DNA from: Halomarina halobia
GTDB lineage: Archaea > Halobacteriota > Halobacteria > Halobacteriales > Haloarculaceae
DNA length: 64,000 nt
Assembly: GCF_029338575.1 (NCBI RefSeq)
Contig: NZ_CP119993.1
Span: 186,001 to 250,000, forward strand
Direction of reading: 5' to 3'
A model generated the notes under the pieces. It worked only from the letters and a program-made list of their open reading frames with translations. It was not told where the DNA came from and made no database searches. A program made the translations under genes and the position numbers. Positions 17,077-25,464 of the stretch are shown in pieces (positions within the stretch are counted from its first letter, which is position 1; every line of letters begins with the position of its first letter).

Positions 17077-17819
17077 CAGTCCTCGAGACGAGGGAGCTGA
17101 CCAAGAAGTTCGGCGAGCTCACGGCCGTCGATCACGTCGATTTCGAGATCGAGAGCGGGGAGATCGTCGGCATCATCGGCCCGAACGGGGCCGGGAAGAC
17201 GACGTTCGTGAACCTGCTCACCGGCGTCCTCGAAGCGACCGACGGCGAGGTCGTCTTCGCCGGCGAGACGCTCGGCGACGCGCCGGTTCACGACCGCGCG
17301 AAGCGCGGGCTCGTCCGCTCGTTCCAGATCCCGCAGGTGTGTAACGACCTGACGCTGCTCGAGAACGTCCGTTCGGCGGTGCTCTCTCGCGAGCGACGGA
17401 GCAACTCCCTGTTCTCCGTGCTCCTCTGGGAGGACGATAGCCGCGCGGAGGCCGTCGAACTACTCGAGACATTCGGACTCGCCGAACGGCGGAACGTGAA
17501 GGCGGAGACGATCCCCCACGGCGACAAGAAGATCCTCGACGTCTGCATGAGCGTCGCGATGCGGCCGAAGCTGCTCATCCTCGACGAGCCGACCAGCGGG
17601 GTCGCGACCGACAACAAACACGAGATCATGAACCGACTGCAGGAGTACTTCGAGACGACCGACTCGGCGGTCCTGTTCATCGAACACGACATGGAACTCA
17701 TCGCTCAGTACGCCGAACGGGTGTTCGCGATGGATCAGGGGCGGAAGCTCGTCGACGGCACGCCGGAGGAGGTCCTCGAGGACTCCACGGTGAAGCGTCG
17801 CATTCGGGGTGAGGAGTGA
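17073..17819 (+). CDS. livG: ABC ATPase of LivG type with altered signature motif
   Basis: A 248-residue ATPase. Walker A GPNGAGKTT lies at residues 36-44 and Walker B LLILDEPTSG near 175, with the H-loop in FIEHDMELI. The ABC signature, normally LSxGQ, reads IPHGD at residues 147-151 (bases 17511-17525), losing Ser and Gln. The partner LivF has a normal LSGGQQ. Such a pair would hold one canonical and one degenerate ATP site. The ATG at 17073 overlaps the LivM stop and the codons upstream belong to LivM in another frame. Confidence 0.9.
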   Translation: MTVLETRELTKKFGELTAVDHVDFEIESGEIVGIIGPNGAGKTTFVNLLTGVLEATDGEVVFAGETLGDAPVHDRAKRGLVRSFQIPQVCNDLTLLENVRSAVLSRERRSNSLFSVLLWEDDSRAEAVELLETFGLAERRNVKAETIPHGDKKILDVCMSVAMRPKLLILDEPTSGVATDNKHEIMNRLQEYFETTDSAVLFIEHDMELIAQYAERVFAMDQGRKLVDGTPEEVLEDSTVKRRIRGEE

Positions 17820-18538
17820 TGCTGCTCGAACTCGACGACGTCGAGGCGACGATCGAGGACGTCACGGTCCTTCGAAACATCGACGTCGACGTCGGCGAGG
17901 CGGAGAGCGTCGCCATCGTGGGACGGAACGGCGCGGGCAAGACCTCGACGTTCCGGACGGTGATGGGCCTCCGCGACCTCGACCACGGGACGGTCACGTT
18001 CCGCGGCGAGGACATCACCGACTACGAGACCCACGAGCGAAAGCGACTCGGCATCGGGTTCGCCCCGGAGAACCGACAGTTGATCTCGAAGCTGACGGCC
18101 CGGGAGAACATCGAGATGGCGCTGTGGGGGTCGGACGACGAGTCCGACGTCGACACCGAGGAGCGTCTCTCGATGGTCCTCGACGTCTTCCCCGCGATGG
18201 GGGAGTTCCTCGACCGGGCCGCCGGAAAGCTCTCCGGCGGCCAACAGCAGATGGTCGCGGTGTCGCGCGCGCTCGTCTCCCAGCCCCACCTGGTACTCCT
18301 CGACGAGCCCTTCGAGGGGCTCGCACCCAGCATCAAGAAGGACCTGCGCGAGAGCATCGGGGTCATCCGGAGCGAACTCGGCGCGTCGGTGTTCATCGCC
18401 GAATCCCAGCTGAATCACGTGCAGGGCGTCGTCGACCGGCTGTACGTCATCGATCGGGGCGAGATCATCGCCGAGACGGACGATCCGGCCTCGGTCGAGG
18501 AGGACGAAGAACTCATGCAGATCATCGGAGGGGGCTGA
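17819..18538 (+). CDS. livF: ABC ATPase of LivF type
   Basis: A 239-residue ATPase with Walker A GRNGAGKTS near residue 35, canonical signature KLSGGQQQMVAVSRAL and Walker B VLLDEPFEGLAPS. It completes the first HAAT importer. The ATG at 17819 overlaps the LivG stop by one base (TGATG); a GTG one codon earlier is the only alternative. The operon ends here; the next 290 bases carry no gene. Confidence 0.9.
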   Translation: MLLELDDVEATIEDVTVLRNIDVDVGEAESVAIVGRNGAGKTSTFRTVMGLRDLDHGTVTFRGEDITDYETHERKRLGIGFAPENRQLISKLTARENIEMALWGSDDESDVDTEERLSMVLDVFPAMGEFLDRAAGKLSGGQQQMVAVSRALVSQPHLVLLDEPFEGLAPSIKKDLRESIGVIRSELGASVFIAESQLNHVQGVVDRLYVIDRGEIIAETDDPASVEEDEELMQIIGGG

Positions 18539-18828
18539 CGCCGGCACCGCATGTACCGTCTTCGGGCAGATGAAGCCGTACCTCGACAGTCCGGCGTGAG
18601 AGATGGCCGTCAGTTTCGACGCGGCGTCGGCGAACGACGCGTCGTTCTCCCGCCCGTCGACCGGTACGACGCCGAAACGACGCGGACGAGGGGAGACACC
18701 GACGAGGGGATCGACGATTCCGCGACCGCCGAAGGTCGGAGTTCGAGAGTGTAGCGGGTGCGATCCGCACATCACCCCTCCGCCGAGGAGACCCCGCGTT
18801 CTCGGCGGGACGGCGATTGCTCCCGTCG

Positions 18829-19830
18829 TCACTCGCTCATCGGTCGCAGGACCGTCCGGTCGAACTCCCGCGCGTGCTCGAGTGGAGCGCCCGTCGGGAA
18901 CGTGATCATCACGTTGTCGACACCGACGTCGTCCAGCGCTCGGAGCCGCTCCCGACAGTACTCGGGGGGGCCGGCAATCGCCCACCGCTCACCGAGGTAG
19001 TCCTGAACGCGTTGTGGGAGTTCCTCCGGGGATCGGGCGTCCTGATCGCCGTGCTCCCGAAACTCGTGGGCCTCAACGAGCCTCCTCAGGTCGTCGTGGA
19101 GTTCCTCGGGCGCGCTCTCCACCGAGTGGCTGAAGTTGTGGTAGGCGATCGGCTCGAGCATGTGCATGAGGGTCCTCGTCGCCTCCTCTCTGGTATCGGC
19201 GACACAGCCGGGAGTGAGCGTCGTGATCTCCAGGTCGTCGAGGGATTTCCCGGCCCGCTCCGCACCGACGCGGAGGTTCTCGTGTGCCACGCTCCGGATG
19301 ACATCGGGGGCCGAACCACCACCAAACATGATACCGTCGACGACCTGGCCAGCCATCCGGAGCGTAACGGGGCCCTCGGCGGCGACGTGGACCTTCACCG
19401 TCCCGTTGGCCTGTTTGAGGACGAACTCCTCGCCACCGAACTCTACCGCGTCCCCCGACAGCAGCGTCTGTATCTGCTCGACTGCCTCGTGGAGTTCGCT
19501 CGCTTTGGCCGGCTGTTTCCCGATCGAGTAGACGCCGCTGTCTCCCGCGCCGATACCGATACCGGCCCTGTCGCCGGAGAGCTGGTTGACCGTGGCGATC
19601 GCGTTCGCTGTTACCGACGGGTGTCTGCTGACGGGGTTCGTGACGCCCGTACGGAGACCGAGCGTCTCGGTCTCCATCGCGCAGACCGCCAGCGTCACGT
19701 ACGCGTCCGTGTACAGCTGTTGGGAGTCGGCGACCCAGATCGACTCGAAGAGGCTCTCCTCGAGGAATCGAGCGTACCTCCTGGCAGCGTCGATACCGGT
19801 CGGGAAGTAGAAACTGTCTACGCTTACCAT
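18829..19830 (-). CDS. LLM-class (luciferase-like, F420/flavin) oxidoreductase
   Basis: A 333-residue TIM-barrel protein of the luciferase-like family. The family text is clear: FESIWVADSQQLYTDAYVTL, GLRTGVTNPVSRHPSVTANA and GRAGIGIGAGDSG-like GDRAGIGIGAGDS. Close archaeal relatives are methylene-tetrahydromethanopterin-reductase-like and use F420; others are flavin monooxygenases, and this sequence alone does not decide. The ATG at 19830 is preferred to a GTG eight codons upstream because AATAATAAT lies 29 bases before it. It diverges from the hydantoinase-type operon with 254 bases between, so its reaction may prepare or process the same substrate. Confidence 0.85.
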   Translation of the reverse strand: MVSVDSFYFPTGIDAARRYARFLEESLFESIWVADSQQLYTDAYVTLAVCAMETETLGLRTGVTNPVSRHPSVTANAIATVNQLSGDRAGIGIGAGDSGVYSIGKQPAKASELHEAVEQIQTLLSGDAVEFGGEEFVLKQANGTVKVHVAAEGPVTLRMAGQVVDGIMFGGGSAPDVIRSVAHENLRVGAERAGKSLDDLEITTLTPGCVADTREEATRTLMHMLEPIAYHNFSHSVESAPEELHDDLRRLVEAHEFREHGDQDARSPEELPQRVQDYLGERWAIAGPPEYCRERLRALDDVGVDNVMITFPTGAPLEHAREFDRTVLRPMSE

Positions 19831-19854
19831 ACGTCTCGGTAGCCCCCCACGCAC

Positions 19855-19863
19855 ATTATTATT
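19855..19863 (-). promoter_or_regulatory. TATA box for the LLM oxidoreductase
   Basis: AATAATAAT on the minus strand, centred 29 bases before the ATG at 19830. Confidence 0.5.
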
Positions 19864-20018
19864 CGGGTAGAACCCTCAAGTCGGAGCGATTCCGGTGACC
19901 GACGAACGGACGCGGGTTCGCAACTGATACTCGAACACCCGACTGCGCGTCCCCGACTCGGTTCGGGGGCGCACGCGACAGTCGTCTCGGGGGAACCGCA
20001 ATGTGATCAATATGCATG

Positions 20019-20034
20019 AATTACAATGTTAATT
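20019..20034. promoter_or_regulatory. Inverted repeat upstream of the hydantoinase-type operon
   Basis: AATTA-N6-TAATT, a perfect 5-base inverted repeat 15 bases upstream of the hyuA TATA box, within an AT-rich stretch (about 20006-20040) that contrasts with the GC-rich surroundings. Position suits an activator site, but no regulator gene is adjacent. Confidence 0.4.
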
Positions 20035-20048
20035 ATTTTTTTCCGAAC

Positions 20049-20055
20049 ATATAAG
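20049..20055 (+). promoter_or_regulatory. TATA box of the hyuA-hyuB-gamma operon
   Basis: ATATAAG, centred 33 bases before the ATG at 20085. Confidence 0.55.
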
Positions 20056-20084
20056 TGGAACCTGGTCGTGGTGCCACCACCGCA

Positions 20085-22187
20085 ATGGGATACTTGTGCA
20101 ATGTTGACATCGGTGGTACTCATACGGACGTGGCGGTGATCGACGAGGAGGGAACCATCACCGGAGCCAAGGTCCAGTCGACGCCGGGGGACTTCGCTCG
20201 AGGATTTCTGGACTCGCTCGACGCCATCGCGTCCGAACTGGGTATCGGGACGACCGAACTGCTCGAGTCCTCTGATCTGGTGTCACACGGGACGACCGTC
20301 GGTACGAACGCCGTGATCGAGGGCGAGGAATCGGAGACGGCACTCGTCACGACGCGGGGTACCGAGGATACCCTGTTCTTGATGCGGGGGGCGCCGGGTC
20401 GGACGAGCGGGCTCCCGATCGAGAGGGTACTCAGATACCAGCACGCGGAGAAGCCGGAACCGATCGTTCCGAGACAGCGCGTCTACGGTATCAACGAGCG
20501 AATCGACTCGATGGGCGACGTCGTCGTCGAGTTCAACGAGGAACAGGCCCGGGACGTGGCCCGGACGCTGCACGATGCGGGCGTCGAATCCGTCGCGGTC
20601 AGTTTCCTGTGGTCCTTCCTCGAACCGGACCACGAAGAGCGGATGATCTCGATACTCGAGTCCGAACTCGACGACGACGTCTTCCTCACGCGGAGCAATC
20701 GACTCGTTCCGAAGTGGGGAGAGTACGAACGGACGACGGCCGTCGCGATCAACGCCGCCATCGGGCCGGTCACCTCACGGTACATCAACGACATCGACGA
20801 GGAACTCTCCGACAGGGGGTACGAGGGCGAACTGCTGGTGATGCTGATCGGCGGCGGCGTCGCGCCGGCGGCGGACGCCATCAGGGAGCCGGTCCGGACC
20901 ATCGACTCCGGGCCGGCCGCCGGGATGATCGGCTGTAGTTACCTCGCAGACCACCTGGGTCACGAGGACATCATCGCGGCGGACATGGGCGGGACGAGCT
21001 TCGACGTCGGCTTGCTCACCGACGGCGAACCGCTGACCAACGCCACGAACGTCATCAACAAGTACGACTACGCCATCCGAAACATCGACATCGACTCCAT
21101 CGGCAACGGTGGGGGCTCTATCGCGTGGTACGACCAGGACACCGATCGTCTGGAGGTCGGCCCGCAGAGCGCCGGGGCGGATCCCGGCCCCGCCTGCTAC
21201 GACCAGGGCGGTTCAGAACCGACTATCACCGATGCCGACCTGTTGCTCGGGTTCTTCAACCCGGGCGAGTTCCTCGGAGGGCGTATGACCCTGGACAGAG
21301 GGCTCGCCGAGGCGGCTATCGGGGACCTGGCCGATACGCTCGGCATGAGCGTCACCGAGACCGCCAGCGGTATCGTCGAAATCGCGAACGCCCAGATGGC
21401 CGACCTCGTGGGGCAGCGGACGATCAATCGCGGGTACGACCCGCGGAACTTCGTCCTCTACGCCTACGGGGGGGCCGGCCCGCTACACATGGCCGCCGTC
21501 GCGGATCAACTGGATATCGAGACCGTCGTCGTCCCTGGAGGGAGCGCGTCCTCGGTCTGGTCGGCGCTCGGAATCTCCTCGTCGGACGTCCTCCACCGAA
21601 ACGAGGTGTCCAACATCCGGACGGTCGCGCCGTTCGATCCCGGGAGCGTCACACGCCGGTTCGAAGACGTCGAGAGCGACGTCGTGGATAAGCTCCGCGA
21701 CAACGGCTTCACCGAGGACGAGATTCGAATCGAGCGCTACGCCGACCTCCGCTACGGGGCCCAGGTCCACCAGATTCCAGTTCCGATGCCGGGCGGGACG
21801 CTCGGTCGGGACGACGTCGACGACATGATCGTCCGCTTCGAGAGGAAGTACGAGGAGCTCTACGGTAAGGGGGCAGGCGCCAGCGAGAGCGGCTTCGAGC
21901 TCGTCGCGGTTCGCGTCGACGGCTACGGGCGAACGACCAAACCCCAACTCGAACAGTCCGGCGCTGACGGCGAGGGATCACCCGACGGGACGGAGGACGT
22001 CTTCTGGCCTCGGGAGTCGAGACGCATCGAGACCGACATCTACTACGACGCCGATGTCGGGCCCGGAACCAGCATCGCGGGACCGGCCGTCGTACGGATG
22101 GAGAACACGACGATCGCGATTCCACCGAACGACACCTGCGAGATCGACTCGTACAGCAACTTCAACATCTCCATCGGAGGGAACTGA
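20085..22187 (+). CDS. Hydantoinase A/oxoprolinase-family subunit (acetone-carboxylase beta-like)
   Basis: A 700-residue ASKHA-fold ATPase. Phosphate-binding motifs are NVDIGGTHTDVAVID near residue 5 and AADMGGTSFDVGLL near 300, with the family stretch SIGNGGGSIAWYD and GAGPLHMAAVADQL. HyuA-type proteins hydrolyse ATP for hydantoin or oxoproline ring opening, or for carboxylation of acetone and acetophenone. The start at 20085 fits the TATA box; an upstream in-frame GTG at 20055 overlaps it and is unlikely. The HyuB-type gene begins one base after the stop, followed by a gamma-like zinc protein, which favours a carboxylase over a hydantoinase. Confidence 0.88.
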   Translation: MGYLCNVDIGGTHTDVAVIDEEGTITGAKVQSTPGDFARGFLDSLDAIASELGIGTTELLESSDLVSHGTTVGTNAVIEGEESETALVTTRGTEDTLFLMRGAPGRTSGLPIERVLRYQHAEKPEPIVPRQRVYGINERIDSMGDVVVEFNEEQARDVARTLHDAGVESVAVSFLWSFLEPDHEERMISILESELDDDVFLTRSNRLVPKWGEYERTTAVAINAAIGPVTSRYINDIDEELSDRGYEGELLVMLIGGGVAPAADAIREPVRTIDSGPAAGMIGCSYLADHLGHEDIIAADMGGTSFDVGLLTDGEPLTNATNVINKYDYAIRNIDIDSIGNGGGSIAWYDQDTDRLEVGPQSAGADPGPACYDQGGSEPTITDADLLLGFFNPGEFLGGRMTLDRGLAEAAIGDLADTLGMSVTETASGIVEIANAQMADLVGQRTINRGYDPRNFVLYAYGGAGPLHMAAVADQLDIETVVVPGGSASSVWSALGISSSDVLHRNEVSNIRTVAPFDPGSVTRRFEDVESDVVDKLRDNGFTEDEIRIERYADLRYGAQVHQIPVPMPGGTLGRDDVDDMIVRFERKYEELYGKGAGASESGFELVAVRVDGYGRTTKPQLEQSGADGEGSPDGTEDVFWPRESRRIETDIYYDADVGPGTSIAGPAVVRMENTTIAIPPNDTCEIDSYSNFNISIGGN

Positions 22188-22188
22188 C

Positions 22189-24183
22189 ATGGCATCACAC
22201 GCTGACGGGAACGACGAACAGCATCAGGGGACGAACGTCTGGGACGACTTCCGACACGGCTACGTCCCTCGCGACGAGCTGGACATCCATCCGGACGTGA
22301 CGCTGCACAGAGAGGCCGAAGACGACGTGGATCCGGTCACGTACAACGTGCTTCGTCACCGTCTGTACACTATCAACGAGGAACACGGCCACACGCTCGA
22401 GAACGTCTCCGGGTCGCCGGTCGCGTACTTCGCGCAGGACTTCAACCCGACCATCCTCACGGCCGACGGCGAGGTCGTGTTCCAGGGCCCGTACATCCAG
22501 TTTTTCTCACCCATCGCGGAACTCCAGGTGAAGTGGGTGCTGGAAAACCGGAGCGGGAACCCCGGTATCGAACCCGGCGACATGTTCTTCTCGAACGATC
22601 CGTGGGTCGGGAGCACGCACCAGCCGGACGTGTTCTTCCTGGCACCCGTGTTCCGTGACGACGAACTGTTCTGCTGGGTCGTCAACACGCTCCACCAGTA
22701 CGATATCGGTGGCATCAGCGCCGGGAGCTTCTGTCCGAGTGCGGACGACGTGTTCGGGGAACCGACGCCGATCCCACCGACGAAGGTGGTCGAGGACGAC
22801 GAGGTTCGTCAGGACATCCGGCAGATGTACCTTCGCCACTCCCGCCTCCCGAACCTGGTCGGGCTGGACTTCAACGCGCAGGTCGCCGGGTGCCGGGTCA
22901 CACGCGACCGCATCCACGACGTCATCGACGAGTACGGCGCCGAGACGGTCAAGGGCGTGATGAACCAGGTCATCGACGACTCCGAGAACCGGTACCTCCA
23001 GAAGATTCGGAAGATCCCTGACGGAACCTGGCGCGCACGGGAGTACATGGAGGGGTCGCAGACCGGCGACAGCGACGTCTACCCGGTCGAGATACAGATG
23101 ACCAAGCGGGGCGACACCCTCACCTTCCGGAACGAGGGGACCGCCGAGAGCCAGGGCGTGATGAACATCAGCTACGCCGGCTTTCGGACCGCGATCATGA
23201 GCGTCCTCAACCCGCTCATGCTGTACGACGAGCTGTTCGTCGCCAGCGGCGCGTTCCGACACATCGAGATCGAGACGACGCCGGGGACCCTCAATCGGGC
23301 GGAGTGGCCCGCAGGGTGTAGTCCCGGCGGGACGACGAACATCGAGTTCTCGATCGGCCTCATCCAGGACGTGATGGGACGGATGCTGTCCGCGGCACCC
23401 GATCTGAAGGCCGACATCGTCAGTGACACCCCGTCGCTCAGCACGATGGCGCAGGCGGGAGTCGACCAGTGGGGCAACCCGTTCGGGACGATGAACCTGG
23501 ACATCATGGGTGCCGGAATCGGCGCGACGCCGAACAAGGATGGTGTCGACGCCGGGGGCTACCTCTGGGGACCGAAGGGACCGATGCCGAACATAGAGAA
23601 CAACGAACAGGACTACCCGATCCTCTACCTCTACAAGGAGATCGTCGAGGATTCGGGCGCACCGGGCGAGCGCAGAGGCGGCGCGACGATGCAGTACGGG
23701 TTCATCCCGCATAAAACCGAACGGATACACAACGTGTTCTGCGGGAACAGCGGCGTCACGCCGATCTCGGCGGGCCTCGCGTCCTATCCGGGGCCGCCGT
23801 CGCTCAACCAGGTCGTCGAGGACACGGACGTGACCGAACGCCTCGAGAACCAGGACATCCCCCAGTCGCTCGACGAGTTCGGCGCCGAAGTACGACAGTT
23901 CGCACCCAAATCCGAATACACCCAGAACCCGAACGACGTCGTCCAGGCTCGGAACGGAACGCCGTCGGGATACGGCGACCCGCTGAAGCGCGATCCGGAA
24001 CGGGTCGCCGAAGATATCGTCCAGAACGTCGTCAGCGAAACTGCCGCCCGAGACATCTACGGTGTCGTCGTCGACCGCGACGGCGCTGCCGTCGAGGTGA
24101 TCGACGACGAGACCGCAGCGCGTCGGGAGGAACTGCGCCGGCAACGGCTCGAAGACGGCGTCGTCCCCGCGGAGGGAGCGTGA
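22189..24183 (+). CDS. Hydantoinase B/oxoprolinase-family subunit (acetone-carboxylase alpha-like)
   Basis: A 664-residue protein of the HyuB family, which carries the metal-dependent half of the reaction. Family text includes DPVTYNVLRHRLYTINEEHG near residue 45, PGDMFFSNDPWVGSTHQPDV near 130 and the late region GAPGERRGGATMQYGF. Long segments (PAGCSPGGTTNIEFS) match the acetone/acetophenone carboxylase side of the family in style, though I cannot rank it by similarity. The ATG at 22189 lies directly after the hyuA stop, and the stop overlaps the start of the gamma-like gene by three or four bases. Confidence 0.88.
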   Translation: MASHADGNDEQHQGTNVWDDFRHGYVPRDELDIHPDVTLHREAEDDVDPVTYNVLRHRLYTINEEHGHTLENVSGSPVAYFAQDFNPTILTADGEVVFQGPYIQFFSPIAELQVKWVLENRSGNPGIEPGDMFFSNDPWVGSTHQPDVFFLAPVFRDDELFCWVVNTLHQYDIGGISAGSFCPSADDVFGEPTPIPPTKVVEDDEVRQDIRQMYLRHSRLPNLVGLDFNAQVAGCRVTRDRIHDVIDEYGAETVKGVMNQVIDDSENRYLQKIRKIPDGTWRAREYMEGSQTGDSDVYPVEIQMTKRGDTLTFRNEGTAESQGVMNISYAGFRTAIMSVLNPLMLYDELFVASGAFRHIEIETTPGTLNRAEWPAGCSPGGTTNIEFSIGLIQDVMGRMLSAAPDLKADIVSDTPSLSTMAQAGVDQWGNPFGTMNLDIMGAGIGATPNKDGVDAGGYLWGPKGPMPNIENNEQDYPILYLYKEIVEDSGAPGERRGGATMQYGFIPHKTERIHNVFCGNSGVTPISAGLASYPGPPSLNQVVEDTDVTERLENQDIPQSLDEFGAEVRQFAPKSEYTQNPNDVVQARNGTPSGYGDPLKRDPERVAEDIVQNVVSETAARDIYGVVVDRDGAAVEVIDDETAARREELRRQRLEDGVVPAEGA

Positions 24184-24494
24184 TCACGATGAAAATACAC
24201 GAATACCTGGAACTCGACGCGCAGGCGGCGACGATCAGCTGCAGCGAGTGCGGCGAAGTGCTGTGCGACGCCGACCAGAACTACAAGGAACACAGTTCGA
24301 TGCGCACCGGTCCGGTGACGGACGCCGGTCCGCTGTTCCAGCCCCCGGAACGCGTCCTCGGTTCGGATCCCGGCTACGAGTTCCGCGAGTGGTTCTGTCC
24401 GGGGTGCGGCGTGCTGTTCGACCACCGGTTCGCGCTCGAGGGCGACCGCATCATCCACGACATCGAAATCGACGTCGAGGCGCTCGAGTCGTAG
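24180..24494 (+). CDS. Acetone carboxylase gamma subunit-like zinc protein
   Basis: A 104-residue acidic protein with CSECGEVLCDA near residue 20 and FCPGCGVLFDHRF near 70, so two CxxC knuckles for one zinc. The spacing, the middle segment and the ending IIHDIEIDVE resemble the acetone carboxylase gamma family (AcxC), but the protein is shorter than typical AcxC. In acetone carboxylase the gamma subunit completes the alpha2-beta2-gamma2 complex. A GTG at 24180 overlaps the HyuB stop; an ATG three codons later (24189) is an alternative. Its presence is the best reason to call the operon carboxylase-like. Confidence 0.75.
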   Translation: MITMKIHEYLELDAQAATISCSECGEVLCDADQNYKEHSSMRTGPVTDAGPLFQPPERVLGSDPGYEFREWFCPGCGVLFDHRFALEGDRIIHDIEIDVEALES

Positions 24495-24594
24495 CGCCCC
24501 GAACGATCAGCTCACGTCACTCGGGCCTCCGTGGGCATCAGGTCGTGCGTAGCCCGGTCGAGCGGCATCGCGACGACCCGGCTGAGGTTGGATA

Positions 24595-25344
24595 TCACGC
24601 ACACGAGAAGCCGCCGTCGACGACGAGCGTCTCGCCCGTGATCCAGTCGGCCTCGTCGCTGGCGAGAAACAGCATCGCGTTCGCGACGTCCTCGGGCCGT
24701 CCGAGCCGCCCGAGCGGGTACGCCTCGGCCATCCGCGAGGCGAGCTCCGCCCACTCGTCGTCCGACCGGTCGCCCCTCGGCATCGACGTCTCGGTGACGC
24801 CCGGACAGACCGCGTTCACGCGGACGCCGTGGGGGCCGGCCTCCGCGGCCACGGCGCGAGTGAGGTTGACCACGGCCCCCTTCGTCAGCGAGTACGCCGA
24901 GAACTGCGGGGACCCGATGACGCCCGCCAGCGACGCCGTGTTGACGATCGCGCCCGACCCCTGGTCCTTGAAATGCGGCAGCGCCGCCGCACAGCCGTTC
25001 CAGACGCCCTTGGCGTTCACGTCGACGATCCGGTCGAGGGTCGCGCGGTCGAGGCGCTCCATCGGCGTCGGGTCGTGGATGACCCCCGCGTTGTTCAGCA
25101 GGATGTCCAGTCCGTACCCGTCGACGGTTGCGTCGACGGCGTCCCGGAACGCCTCGCCGTCGCGCACGTCGAGTTCGTGCGCCGTCGCCTCGCCGTCGAT
25201 CCGTTCGACGGTCTCCCGGACGCCCTCGTAGTCGATATCCGCGCCGACGACGGTCGCGCCCTCCGCCGCGAACCGTTCTGCCGCGGCGCGCCCCAGTCCT
25301 GAACCCGCACCGGTGATGAACGCCGTCTTGCCAGCGAGTCGCAT
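24595..25344 (-). CDS. Short-chain dehydrogenase/reductase (SDR)
   Basis: A 249-residue classical SDR: cofactor motif TGAGSGLGRAAAERFA, NNAG at about residue 85, catalytic Ser in NTASLAG and YSLTK near 153, and the C-terminal ITGETLVVDGGFSC. It should interconvert an alcohol and ketone, possibly a 3-hydroxyacyl-CoA. An ADID after the second strand (VVGADID) favours NAD(H). The ATG at 25344 has a TATA element 28 bases upstream. It is convergent with the hydantoinase-type operon, 100 bases away. Confidence 0.9.
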   Translation of the reverse strand: MRLAGKTAFITGAGSGLGRAAAERFAAEGATVVGADIDYEGVRETVERIDGEATAHELDVRDGEAFRDAVDATVDGYGLDILLNNAGVIHDPTPMERLDRATLDRIVDVNAKGVWNGCAAALPHFKDQGSGAIVNTASLAGVIGSPQFSAYSLTKGAVVNLTRAVAAEAGPHGVRVNAVCPGVTETSMPRGDRSDDEWAELASRMAEAYPLGRLGRPEDVANAMLFLASDEADWITGETLVVDGGFSCA

Positions 25345-25367
25345 ACGTCCTCTCGAGGCGACGGATA

Positions 25368-25376
25368 CATAAAAAA
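25368..25376 (-). promoter_or_regulatory. TATA box for the SDR at 24595-25344
   Basis: TTTTTTATG on the minus strand, centred 28 bases before the ATG at 25344. Confidence 0.5.
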
Positions 25377-25380
25377 GTCT

Positions 25381-25452
25381 GTTCCGTCCCGTCCCGTCCC
25401 GTTCCGTCCTCTCCCATCCCATCTCGTTCCGTCCTCTTCCGTCCTGCCCCGG
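25381..25452. repeat. Short tandem repeat of CCGTC-type units
   Basis: About 70 bases composed of near-repeats of CCGTC/CCGTT/CCATC with strict pyrimidine-rich runs (purine-rich on the minus strand). It lies immediately upstream of the SDR promoter and after the frameshifted hydratase, in non-coding DNA. Confidence 0.7.
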
Positions 25453-25464
25453 CCCGCGTCGGAA

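Noticed and set aside
22507..24144. 545-residue open frame antisense to the HyuB-type gene
   Set aside because: Fully inside a well-supported gene and without domain signatures.
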